Source: an uncultured Bacteroidales bacterium (GTDB taxonomy: Bacteria > Bacteroidota > Bacteroidia > Bacteroidales > Paludibacteraceae). From it: 64,000 bases of DNA. The position numbers and the translations under genes are program-made. Positions 27,357-35,764 of the stretch are shown one piece after another. The notes under the pieces were generated by a model. That model had not been told where the DNA came from and made no database searches. It saw only the letters and a program-made list of their open reading frames with translations. Each line of letters opens with the position of its first letter. Position 1 is the first letter of the stretch. Where the stretch lies: positions 53,846-117,845 of the forward strand of contig CACYHE010000004.1 of the NCBI GenBank assembly GCA_902774185.1, given 5' to 3'.

Positions 27357-28889
27357 ATGAAAAAGATTTTTACTGTTTTAGTTGCCGGCTTGATGATGTC
27401 GGCACAAATGATGGCCGTATCGACCAAGGATGTATGCGGTCAGTTTGACGGTGAGTTATGGTTAGATTGGGACTCCTACGGCAGCAAGTCGGTTTACCTG
27501 TTGCCGGGTGCAACCAGCAACACGCTTACCTTCGTATTACCGGATTTCATGTTCGGTGCAGGTAAATTAGGAAACATCGTGCTGCCTAATATCACGATGG
27601 ATGAGAATGGTACGCTTAGCTTGGAAGAGACCTCGCTCTACTTGGACTCGATCAAACTGCGTGCATCCATCACTATGCTCAATAACTACGAGTATGAGAG
27701 CAATACCTACAACTCGGTCGTATCCGCTACAAAAGCACAGGTAACACTGCAGATTTCGGAACCGAATACCTTACCGATGCCGATCATCGTGGTCTTTGAC
27801 GGTAAAGCGGTTCGTGATAATAACTACGCACTGCCGAACGGTGGTTTTGAGGGTGCTTGGACCAACAAAGAACCCCAAGGATGGCACTCTTTTGGTACGG
27901 CAGCAGGTGATTTTGCGAATTTCGTAAAAGGAAACACGATGCAGTTTGTGCAATCGAACCAAGTGCGTCCGGGTTCTGAAGGCACCCAGAGTGCGCTGCT
28001 GTCCTCCAAAGTAGTGTTCGGTATCCCGGCTAACGGTAACTGCACGAACGGTCAGATCAATGCCGGTTCGATGACGGCAGATGATGCAAGAGGAAACTAT
28101 AACTTCTCCGATCCTACCAACGCAGGTTTCAATACGCCGTTTAACGGTCGTCCTGACTCGATTGTCTTCTGGGCAAAGTATGTACCGGCAGATAAAAACC
28201 CGTCTAACGAAGTGAACAAAGCGCGTTTGAATACCGTCATCACTACCGATGCCCGCTATCAGGATCCCGAAGGAGAAACGGACTATTCGGCTGTCAAACT
28301 GGGACAGGCTACGATCAACTATGCTGCCACATCGAATATGGGTTGGCAACGTCTCTCCGTACCGTTTGAATATACGGACAATGCCGGTAAACCTGCGTAT
28401 ATCTTGACTACCTTCTCTACGAACCAGACACCCGGTGGTGGTTCTTCTGCCAGCCAGAAACTGGATTCCGTCTATATCGACGATGTAGAACTGGTATATA
28501 ACAAGAATCTGCGATATTTCGTTATCGATGGTCAATTAAACGCATTCTACAATGGAATCGTTTCTTTGGAAGGAACCTATTGCGATGACTGCGCAAAGTA
28601 TAATACGGTGGCGATCGGTAAGAGCGTACAGACCTTTATCGGTTTTGATGCCATCCATAAATGCATTCAGGTATATGTGATTGCAGATGATTTTGCGCAA
28701 ACAGGCGATTATCGTCTCTATCGTGTTGAGTTCGAGGATAGTGTGACCGACGATCTCGATCCTCTGAACCAATCCATCCAGAACGTCAACGATACCAATA
28801 ACCGCTTTGAGAAAGTGCTTATCGATGGTCAATTGATCATCCGCTGCGGTGAGGTATGGTATAATATCAATGGTGCACGTATCCGTTAA
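27357..28889 (+). CDS. Secreted calycin-like / PCMD protein, short paralogue
   Basis: 510-residue paralogue of the protein just upstream, with the same order: signal peptide, calycin-like domain (GQFDGELWLDWDSYGSKS, FVLPDFMFGAGKLGNIVL), PCMD-type domain (NGGFEGAWTNKEPQGWHSF to YIDDVELVYN) and a small YIGFDA-type domain. It lacks the tandem repeats and goes straight to the shared tail (K-V-L-I-D-G, L-I-I-R, Y-N-I-N-G). The pair probably arose by tandem duplication, after which one copy gained or lost the repeat region. The gap to the preceding gene is 19 bp and to the next 1 bp. Confidence 0.75.
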   Translation: MKKIFTVLVAGLMMSAQMMAVSTKDVCGQFDGELWLDWDSYGSKSVYLLPGATSNTLTFVLPDFMFGAGKLGNIVLPNITMDENGTLSLEETSLYLDSIKLRASITMLNNYEYESNTYNSVVSATKAQVTLQISEPNTLPMPIIVVFDGKAVRDNNYALPNGGFEGAWTNKEPQGWHSFGTAAGDFANFVKGNTMQFVQSNQVRPGSEGTQSALLSSKVVFGIPANGNCTNGQINAGSMTADDARGNYNFSDPTNAGFNTPFNGRPDSIVFWAKYVPADKNPSNEVNKARLNTVITTDARYQDPEGETDYSAVKLGQATINYAATSNMGWQRLSVPFEYTDNAGKPAYILTTFSTNQTPGGGSSASQKLDSVYIDDVELVYNKNLRYFVIDGQLNAFYNGIVSLEGTYCDDCAKYNTVAIGKSVQTFIGFDAIHKCIQVYVIADDFAQTGDYRLYRVEFEDSVTDDLDPLNQSIQNVNDTNNRFEKVLIDGQLIIRCGEVWYNINGARIR

Positions 28890-28890
28890 T

Positions 28891-30819
28891 ATGAGAAGAA
28901 CTATTCTTATCGTCATCTCGTGCGTTTTTGCGTTAGGCCTGTCTGCACAGACCTATAAGAACGGCGTCTGGTACTCGTTATATGATGATAGCGAGCACAA
29001 CTTGGAGACGCAAGGCGATTACGAGACGAAGGTCTTTGCACCTACTACCGGATCGCTCAATGTCAAATGGCGATATGAGTGGTACGACCTGTTTGGTGCC
29101 TTTAAAAAAATCGATACCGACGTGCTGGAGTCCTCCAATGGAGGAAGCACCACGCGTGAGGTAGGTTCGCTCCAGGAGAATACCGGCAAGAATAGTAACA
29201 CCACGGAGCAATTTTCCGTTAGTCGCGATATCAACTGGATCAAATACAATCGTTCAGGTTTACCAACTCACCGCGTGGTTGTTTACCATCAGGACCTCCC
29301 GCTGGCCAAGCATATCTTGCTGGCCGCGGGGGAGTATGGTACCACTTCCGCCAATCGTGACTTCGGTGTCGTAAGCATCATTGATTCGGCGGTCGATACG
29401 ATCAAACTGCGTTCCTTCCTTTCGGCTGCGGACATTACCGTCTCTTGTTCCCAACCCGAGATCTTCCGGCTGGGTACGACGGATAACAAAGATGGTTTGG
29501 CTTTTGCCGTAGGAGCCAATGCATGCGCGTCAGCCAACGGTACCGCGGCGACTGCTGACGGCGGTACGCTGGGCAATATCAAGAACTATGCGATTCCGGT
29601 CCATTTCACGCCCAAAGAAGGTAAAGAGTATTCTGCTGTCATCACCCTTACCGATGGAACGTCAACCGCTAAGATCAGCGTTTCCGGCATCGGTTACAAA
29701 GCGCCGCAGACCAATTATGCCTACAGCGCTGCGATCTGCGATGGCGATACCTATCCCGATGAGCGTTTCGGTGAGGTGACGCAAGCCGGTACGTATGTCG
29801 ATACGATTCAGAATGTAGCCGGAGGAGACTCTGTCATCTCCTTTACGCTGACCGTGAATCCGGTGTTTGCATACGAAGAGAGTCTGACGATGCGCGTAGG
29901 CGATGAGCAGACCTGGCAAGCGCATGATCTGAGTATCCTGACGGAAGGGGACACGACGATGGTTGCAAGGTATCATACAATCTTCGGTTGTGACTCCGTC
30001 TATACCTTGCAGTTAACGATCCTGCCGCGTCCTACCACCTACGGAAACGACACGATCTACCTCTGCGCTGGCGAGACGGCGGTCTATGACGGACATACCT
30101 ATAAACGTACGACCATTGACTCGGTGCTGCTGAGTACGCCTAACCAATACGAAGGAGACTCGATCGTAGAACTGGTGGTCTATGTCTTCCCGAAGATGAA
30201 GCTGACCGCCTCGCAGACAATCTATGAAGGCGACCAACAAGAGTGGGAACATATCGACTTAAGTCAGATGCCGATAGGCGACACCACGCTTACGGTAACC
30301 TACACCTCCATCCATGGTTGTGACTCGATCTATGTGCTGAATCTTACGGTGCAAGAGCGTCCGACAACCTACGGTTACGACACGATCCATCAGTGCGGCG
30401 GGGAGGCGACGAACGACACGATCTATAGGGAGAGAGCTAACCGCTTTGGCGGGGACTCGATCCTGTATCGGACAACCTTGGCGCATCCCGAAGTATCGGA
30501 AACGGAAGCGATGCGTATCACCGAAGGAGACTCCATCGAGTGGGAAGGGTATGACTTAAGCGAATTGCCGGCAGGCGAAACGATACTTGTCGCGAACTAC
30601 GAGACCGAGTTCGGGTGTGATTCGATACGTACCCTCTATCTGCTCATCGATGAGAAACAAGATACCATTCCGGTTGATCCTATCGATCCTCCTGACGATC
30701 AAGCGATAGATAACTGCGATGCCGTCAACACGGCTACCCGGAAGATCATCGTGAACGGACAACTGTTCATCCGAAAAGGCGATGACTACTACGACCTCTT
30801 CGGACGGAAAAGACAATAA
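28891..30819 (+). CDS. Secreted repeat protein with the shared C-terminal tail
   Basis: 642-residue exported protein. The frame extends to 28849, but ATG 28891, just after the previous stop, starts a clean signal peptide (to SAQ, about residue 20). The first 280 residues are a beta-rich region of no recognised family. They are followed by at least four Cys-containing repeats of about 90 residues (patterns AxICDGDTYPDE, YLCAGETAVYDG, QCGGEATNDT; FGCDSVY, HGCDSIY, FGCDSIR) like those in the gene at 25190. A Pro/Asp linker (IPVDPIDPPDD) precedes the shared tail (K-I-I-V-N-G, L-F-I-R, Y-D-L-F-G). Probably an extended, surface-exposed adhesin or carrier. Last gene of the TonB operon. Confidence 0.7.
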   Translation: MRRTILIVISCVFALGLSAQTYKNGVWYSLYDDSEHNLETQGDYETKVFAPTTGSLNVKWRYEWYDLFGAFKKIDTDVLESSNGGSTTREVGSLQENTGKNSNTTEQFSVSRDINWIKYNRSGLPTHRVVVYHQDLPLAKHILLAAGEYGTTSANRDFGVVSIIDSAVDTIKLRSFLSAADITVSCSQPEIFRLGTTDNKDGLAFAVGANACASANGTAATADGGTLGNIKNYAIPVHFTPKEGKEYSAVITLTDGTSTAKISVSGIGYKAPQTNYAYSAAICDGDTYPDERFGEVTQAGTYVDTIQNVAGGDSVISFTLTVNPVFAYEESLTMRVGDEQTWQAHDLSILTEGDTTMVARYHTIFGCDSVYTLQLTILPRPTTYGNDTIYLCAGETAVYDGHTYKRTTIDSVLLSTPNQYEGDSIVELVVYVFPKMKLTASQTIYEGDQQEWEHIDLSQMPIGDTTLTVTYTSIHGCDSIYVLNLTVQERPTTYGYDTIHQCGGEATNDTIYRERANRFGGDSILYRTTLAHPEVSETEAMRITEGDSIEWEGYDLSELPAGETILVANYETEFGCDSIRTLYLLIDEKQDTIPVDPIDPPDDQAIDNCDAVNTATRKIIVNGQLFIRKGDDYYDLFGRKRQ

Positions 30820-30852
30820 AAAATAGAGCCTCAATTTGAGGCCCTATTTTTT
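30818..30852. terminator. Bidirectional terminator between convergent genes
   Basis: Arms AAAAAATAG-A-GCCTCAA and TTGAGGC-C-CTATTTTTT form a long stem with a single mismatch and A/T flanks on both sides, so it can end transcripts from both the TonB operon and the S41 protease gene. Confidence 0.85.
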
Positions 30853-32495
30853 TATTTCAACTCCTGCAACGCTCTCTTCAGTTCTTTATCGAAGCGCAGA
30901 CTAAACGCTGCCTGACCTTTCTGGTAATAATACCGCAGTACGATTTCGGAACCTAACAGTTCCTTCACTTCGTCCTTATTGCGCTCGATCGCTTCGCGGA
31001 AGTTGGGCTTTAATTGCGGAGAGAAGGCTTCTAACTGTGCCAAGGTGGTTGAATCGATATCTTCCGACTTTGCCATACGGATCATGTCGTCGAAATACTT
31101 CGCCGTTTCGGTCTCATACTGAAACTCCCGTTCGTCCAGAAACGCGCAGAAATCCTCGATATCCGCATCGCTCACTTCGTAGGTCAAGGGTTGATCAATC
31201 GTAGCGTGCGAACGATGGTAACGAGTGGCATAATCGAAGAAATAATTATCCATATAGAGCGTGTAGCAGATATCCACTTTACCGGAATCGCTCAGTACGA
31301 TATCGGGTAAGATACCGCCTGCGGTATCGCGTTTGAGTTCATGTCCTTTCTGCCGTTCGCTATAATCGATCGCTTGGATGCAGCGTCCGGAGGGTAGGTA
31401 GTACTTACTGGTGGTCACTTTGATATGTCCGCCTAAGACGACAGAGCGCACGTTCTGTACCAAGCCTTTTCCGAAGGTACGTTGACCGATGAGGGTAGCC
31501 CGATTCAAGTCTTGCAACGAACCGGCAACGATCTCACTGGCGGACGCAGAATGCTTATCTACCAGCACGACGAGCGGCAGGTCTTTGTAACGCGGCGTGT
31601 TACGCGTCGTATAGACATAATTGCTGCGACTGGTCTTACCCTTCGTCTCCACGATCTTCTGGTCACGATCGACAAAGAGGTTGACGATCTGTATCGCTTC
31701 ATCTACGATACCGCCTCCGTTACCGCGCAGGTCGATAATCAGTTTGCGGGCTCCTTGGTTATAATATAAGTCATCCAGCGCATTCGTGAAGGCTAATGCC
31801 GAACCTTCTGTAAACTCGCTGAGTGCGATGTAACCGACGGGTTGAGACAGACTGTCTGCGCTGAAAGTCGCATAGTACGTAACGGGTTCCAGATGGATGT
31901 CTTCGCGTACGATAGAGACCTTGAATGGTTTCTCTACGCCTTCCCGTTCGATCTCCAAGACAACGGTCGTACCGGGTTCACCACGCAGGTTGTTACTTAC
32001 CTCGCTTACCGTCAGCCCCATCGTGCTCTTGCCGTCCACAGACAGGATTCGGTCACCCGCCAAGATACCGGCACGTTGGGCAGGTTTGCCTTCGTACGGG
32101 TTCACGGCATAGGTAGCCAACGAGTCTTTATGAACTTTCGACTTTCTTCCTTTCGCTTTGACCAACGGCCGTTGTTGGATGATGGAACCGATACCGCCGT
32201 ATTTGCCGGTGGTCAGCATACGCAGGTCGTCATCTTTCTTCTTGGGATAATAGACGGTGTAGGGGTCAATCTCCCGCAGCATGGCGTTGATGGCGGACTC
32301 GGTCAACTTCTCATAGTTAAGCGTGTCCACGTAGTTGACATCCACTTGGCGCAACACATCGTTGAAGATAGCGATGCATTCGTCTGCTCTGCTCGTCGCC
32401 TGCCGTTCTTGCGCTGAACAAATTGAAAATTGAAAATTGAAAATTGAAAGGACGACAAGTCCTACTAATTTTCTATGAATCCTTTTTCCTTTCAT
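30852..32495 (-). CDS. S41-family C-terminal processing peptidase (CtpA-like)
   Basis: 547-residue exported serine protease that would clip C-terminal ends of envelope proteins. The signal peptide is at about residues 1-28. Part of it is spelled by an (ATTGAAA)-type simple repeat (32419-32449), giving the peptide IFNFQFSIC. A PDZ domain (ILAGDRILSVDG) is followed by the catalytic domain with GxRGNGGG, the Ser nucleophile in SASASEIVAGSLQD and the Lys in GKGLVQ. It ends with the tail-specific protease C-terminal helical region. It lies 10 bp downstream of coaD, likely the same transcript. Such proteases often act in envelope quality control. Confidence 0.9.
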   Translation of the reverse strand: MKGKRIHRKLVGLVVLSIFNFQFSICSAQERQATSRADECIAIFNDVLRQVDVNYVDTLNYEKLTESAINAMLREIDPYTVYYPKKKDDDLRMLTTGKYGGIGSIIQQRPLVKAKGRKSKVHKDSLATYAVNPYEGKPAQRAGILAGDRILSVDGKSTMGLTVSEVSNNLRGEPGTTVVLEIEREGVEKPFKVSIVREDIHLEPVTYYATFSADSLSQPVGYIALSEFTEGSALAFTNALDDLYYNQGARKLIIDLRGNGGGIVDEAIQIVNLFVDRDQKIVETKGKTSRSNYVYTTRNTPRYKDLPLVVLVDKHSASASEIVAGSLQDLNRATLIGQRTFGKGLVQNVRSVVLGGHIKVTTSKYYLPSGRCIQAIDYSERQKGHELKRDTAGGILPDIVLSDSGKVDICYTLYMDNYFFDYATRYHRSHATIDQPLTYEVSDADIEDFCAFLDEREFQYETETAKYFDDMIRMAKSEDIDSTTLAQLEAFSPQLKPNFREAIERNKDEVKELLGSEIVLRYYYQKGQAAFSLRFDKELKRALQELK

Positions 32496-32505
32496 TTTTC
32501 ACTTT

Positions 32506-32955
32506 TTACCTTAATGTATTAGGAACAAAGTCGCTAACGTTTTTTCCATATGCATACAAATCACGTACTAAGGTGGATGAAATATGGGCGTATTCGGGAC
32601 GAGTATATAAGATGACGGTCTCGATACCGCCTATCTGCTTATTGGCTTCCGCCATGTTACGCTCGTACTCGAAGTCACCGATACAACGCATGCCGCGCAA
32701 GATGAACTGTGCCTCTTGCTCTTTGGCAAAATCAACGGTCAAGCAGTCATAGATCGCTACGCGTACACGGGGTTCGTCCGCAAAAATCTTACGGATCGCT
32801 TCCTCCCGTTCACGAATAGGGAAGGTCTCTCGTTTCGTACTGTTTCTACCGATACCGATGATGATCTCATCGAATAACTCCAGACCACGTTTGACGATGT
32901 CATAATGGCCTACCGTAAAGGGATCAAACGATCCCGGAAATATTGCTCTTTTCAT
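32506..32955 (-). CDS. coaD: Phosphopantetheine adenylyltransferase
   Basis: 149-residue enzyme for the penultimate step of coenzyme A synthesis: 4'-phosphopantetheine plus ATP gives dephospho-CoA. It has the FPGSFDPFTVGHYDIV nucleotidyltransferase motif (residues 6-21), the RGMRCIGDFEYE substrate-binding loop (about 89-100) and the terminal ISST-LVRDL motif. Full length for the family. The start ATG 32955 is unambiguous. It is followed closely by the S41 protease gene and preceded by a short A/T-rich simple-repeat spacer. Confidence 0.95.
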   Translation of the reverse strand: MKRAIFPGSFDPFTVGHYDIVKRGLELFDEIIIGIGRNSTKRETFPIREREEAIRKIFADEPRVRVAIYDCLTVDFAKEQEAQFILRGMRCIGDFEYERNMAEANKQIGGIETVILYTRPEYAHISSTLVRDLYAYGKNVSDFVPNTLR

Positions 32956-33012
32956 TTCTCTAAACTTTAAACTTTCAAAATTTGACTTGTCAAATAATCG
33001 TGCCCTTTAGGG

Positions 33013-34035
33013 CTAAGAACTTTCAACTGCAATCTGGTGATTCTTCACCGGATTGCTATACATTTCGTATAGTTTTTCTCTTAAGAATTGTTCGTCCTTA
33101 TTGGGGATATTGATTTTCTTGAGTTGTCCTTCTATATACGCATCAAAATCCGTGCCACGTTCGAAGATCTCATAGCCCTGATGAATATGGCGGTCGATGA
33201 TGTCGCATACGCTCTGCAGTTGGTCGTGCGTGTTGGCTTCTCGCAGTTCCGGATGAGCCGTTAACAAAGCATCGATCTCCGGATTGATACTGGGTGTCAG
33301 ACGATAAACGACATGTCCTTTCTGTCCCCGGATGCCCGTATGCATGGAGAGCACGTCATCTTTTTTGGACTTCCGCCATTTGGGGTCATCGCGTTTGAGT
33401 TGCATCTCAGCCGCTTTCAGATAGTCGCATGGGTCGAACTCATAAGTGATACTTACCGGACAGATATTCAGCGACTTCACGTTCTCAAAAAGATCCCGTT
33501 CATCCTTTAATCCGTTCATCCCTTCATCCATTGTCAACATATGCAGCACACTCGCCTGCGTCAGGTCGTTACTGTCTTTTGCTCGACCTTCCCGTTGTGC
33601 CAACCAGATGGACTTACCATGTTCGCGTAGATAACGGATATAGGCACTCAGTTGCTTGGCGTTCTCCAACTGCGCATGCGCGCCGCCGTTCCGTTTGACC
33701 ACAAAACAACGCAGGAACCGCATCACGACCTCAATCCATTTCTTGGCAAACAGGTTATTGCCTACACCCATATACGGACGAATGTGATACCGGATACTCA
33801 GCAGGTAGGACAGCCACGCCGCATCCATGATGATATCGCGGTGGTTGGTCATGAAGAAAGCGCCGTGCCGGATATCGTGCTCGATCCGTTTGCGGTCACC
33901 TAAATAGTCCAACCGAATGCCCTTGGTTGTCCGCCATGACCAGATCTGCAAGAGCGGAAACACCGTAAACAAGTCGGTGAACCATAAGATCCAACTCACC
34001 CGATATGCCCGTATGTCCTTAAAATTATTTGCCAT
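33013..34035 (-). CDS. Glycerolipid-type acyltransferase
   Basis: 340-residue membrane-associated acyltransferase. NHRDIIMD (about residue 64) fits the NHxxxxD catalytic motif and WLAQREGRAKDS supplies the acceptor-binding (xPEGxR-like) motif with QREGR. The C-terminal region is helical and acidic/basic without membrane segments. The open frame reaches 34050 through a TTG that belongs to the 20-bp tandem repeat; ATG 34035 (MANNFKDIRAYR) is chosen. It differs from the acyltransferase at 17340 in length and motif spelling. It probably acts in phospholipid or aminolipid synthesis; the acceptor is unknown. Confidence 0.78.
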   Translation of the reverse strand: MANNFKDIRAYRVSWILWFTDLFTVFPLLQIWSWRTTKGIRLDYLGDRKRIEHDIRHGAFFMTNHRDIIMDAAWLSYLLSIRYHIRPYMGVGNNLFAKKWIEVVMRFLRCFVVKRNGGAHAQLENAKQLSAYIRYLREHGKSIWLAQREGRAKDSNDLTQASVLHMLTMDEGMNGLKDERDLFENVKSLNICPVSITYEFDPCDYLKAAEMQLKRDDPKWRKSKKDDVLSMHTGIRGQKGHVVYRLTPSINPEIDALLTAHPELREANTHDQLQSVCDIIDRHIHQGYEIFERGTDFDAYIEGQLKKINIPNKDEQFLREKLYEMYSNPVKNHQIAVESS

Positions 34036-34112
34036 TTCAAACAACTTCAAACCATTTCAAACAACTTCAAACCATTTCAAACAACTTCAAACCATTTCAA
34101 ACAACTTCAAAC
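34033..34112. repeat. Four perfect tandem copies of a 20-bp repeat
   Basis: Unit CATTTCAAACAACTTCAAAC, four identical copies with no spacer. The array spans the stop codon of the YigZ-like gene (34097) and the start codon of the acyltransferase (34035), so the two genes are separated only by this VNTR. Copy-number change would alter spacing and possibly the start region. Confidence 0.95.
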
Positions 34113-34471
34113 TTTTCCAGCGCAGCTTTAGACGCTTCCCGATATGCGACCATAAGTCCTCCGGTGCCTAATAACGTTCCGCCGAAATAGCGAACCACGA
34201 CCACCAATATATTATCCAATCCCCGTGCGTCGATAGAGCGTAAGATCGGTGCACCGGCAGTACCGTGCGGTTCGCCGTCATCCTTGGTACGCCATAAGTT
34301 GGGGCCCAACCGATACGCATAACACACATGCCGCGCATCGTGGTATTTCTTCTTATACCACGCCACACGGGCTTTTGCTTGTTCTTCGTCTTGGATGGGT
34401 TCCGCGAACGCCAAGAACTTACTGCCCCGATCCTTATAGATGCCTTCTGCGGTCAAAATGTCAATTGTCAA
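34097..34471 (-). CDS. YigZ/IMPACT-family protein, N-terminal domain only
   Basis: About 124 residues matching the N-terminal IMPACT domain: GSKFLAFA, KYHDARHVCYAYRLGP, DDGEPHGTAG, VVVVRYFGGTLLGTGGL. The usual C-terminal ferredoxin-like domain of about 70 residues is missing, and the end (KFEVV) runs into the 20-bp tandem repeat. There is no ATG: the frame can only begin at TTG codons inside a TCAATTA-type simple repeat (34458-34496), with stop codons directly upstream. The original start may have been displaced by repeat expansion. The role of the family (ribosome/translation-associated) is poorly defined. Confidence 0.7.
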   Translation of the reverse strand: MTIDILTAEGIYKDRGSKFLAFAEPIQDEEQAKARVAWYKKKYHDARHVCYAYRLGPNLWRTKDDGEPHGTAGAPILRSIDARGLDNILVVVVRYFGGTLLGTGGLMVAYREASKAALEKFEVV

Positions 34472-34496
34472 TTATCAATTATCAATTTTCAATTTT
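34458..34496. repeat. Simple TCAATTA/TCAATTG repeat at a gene junction
   Basis: Five consecutive TCAATT-type heptamers spell both the last residues of the C1 peptidase (KLKIDN) and the start of the YigZ-like frame. The same word family (TTTCAA/TTGAAA) recurs at several other junctions in the window. Confidence 0.8.
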
Positions 34497-35665
34497 TTAC
34501 GCAGGTCTTTAGGTACTGCGTTTTTATGCACTAAGATATCGTTGGTCTTGTATTGCATGAACGCTTCGCTCACGTACCAGATGCCGTTGTAGTTGGAGCG
34601 CACGGTGCCCCAGGAGTTTTTGACCATGTAATAGCGTTTGCCGTTTTGGTCCTTGGCGGTACCGAAGATCTGCATGCCGTGGTCATCGGTCGTCTCCCAG
34701 TTGTCGAACGCATCTTGTCGCATCTGTTGGGTGATCGTCTTCTCCGGCAGGGGTTTCTCCGTCAATTTGGTCTTCTTCTCGTCGTTAGTCATTCCAACCC
34801 ATTTATTCATATCGCTACCGGTAAGGTCGGCTCCGTTGTCTTCGTCCGGCACAACGCCGATACCCTTTCGGGTGAAACCGAGTTCGCTCACGTCCGCGCC
34901 CCAAGCCATGGTGTAACCCTTCTCGATGGCGTTGTCGATGATCCGCATAAGGTCTTCCATCGGCACGTTGTACATCTGGTCCATACGCCAGTTGTCGGGA
35001 ACCTCCAACGCAAAGCGCTCATAGAAAGGATGGTGGGTATAGGAGGTGAAAGAGACATAATCGTCTTCGTTCAAACCCAATTCCTTTACAAACGATTTCG
35101 GGGTGTATTTCTTACCTTCGTATTCAAACTCCTCCGGACACTTGCCCAGATAGGTGTCGTAGATAGCCTGCAGACCTTCGCGCCAAACGGGACTCAGTTT
35201 CTTCAAACCCGACAGTCCTTTGAGATACCCGCCTGCTACGCGATCCAGTTCGCTATGAACGGGTAGGGTGTCGTTCTTGGTCCAACCGTACCGGATACCG
35301 GGCATTGCTTCCTGCGGCACCAGTCCGTAATGACTCATGCAGTAGATCACGTCATAGGCAGACCCACCGGGCGCAAAATGCGGTTCGTTATAGAGACGTA
35401 CACAGTACGTAGCACGGTCCATCATGGTCTTGCTGATCACGAACATCTCCGAGAAATCGACCTCTTTGCCTTTGGTACGCAGTACCTCGGACTCCAGGAA
35501 TCCGAGTGTCGAGAATGCCCAACAGGTCGAACTGCGGTTCTGGTCCTTCACCGGCGTAATCGCCACACTATCGATGGTGGTAAATTGAAAACCCTCATCC
35601 ACTTTGGCGGTATCCACCGCCGTACTATCCAGCATCAATGCTGCTATAAAAGAAAGTAACATCAT
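34475..35665 (-). CDS. C1-family cysteine peptidase (bleomycin-hydrolase-like)
   Basis: 396-residue papain-fold peptidase of the bleomycin hydrolase/PepC branch. The oxyanion Gln and nucleophile are in VKDQNRSSTCWAFSTLGF (about residues 39-56), the catalytic His in TTDDHGMQIFG and the Asn in VKNSWG near the C-terminus. A short hydrophobic N-terminus (MMLLSFIAALML) looks like a signal peptide, unlike cytoplasmic PepC, which suggests a periplasmic or exported aminopeptidase. Its last codons are encoded by a simple repeat shared with the start of the next gene. About 100 bp of repeat-like A/T-rich spacer separates it from prfB. Confidence 0.88.
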   Translation of the reverse strand: MMLLSFIAALMLDSTAVDTAKVDEGFQFTTIDSVAITPVKDQNRSSTCWAFSTLGFLESEVLRTKGKEVDFSEMFVISKTMMDRATYCVRLYNEPHFAPGGSAYDVIYCMSHYGLVPQEAMPGIRYGWTKNDTLPVHSELDRVAGGYLKGLSGLKKLSPVWREGLQAIYDTYLGKCPEEFEYEGKKYTPKSFVKELGLNEDDYVSFTSYTHHPFYERFALEVPDNWRMDQMYNVPMEDLMRIIDNAIEKGYTMAWGADVSELGFTRKGIGVVPDEDNGADLTGSDMNKWVGMTNDEKKTKLTEKPLPEKTITQQMRQDAFDNWETTDDHGMQIFGTAKDQNGKRYYMVKNSWGTVRSNYNGIWYVSEAFMQYKTNDILVHKNAVPKDLRKKLKIDN

Positions 35666-35764
35666 ATTTCTTTCAACTTTTAACTTTCAACTAGAAGACT
35701 TCTCTCAACTCTCCATACCTTTAGATCGTTCTCCAAAGGAGATAAGAACTTTCAACTCTCAACT

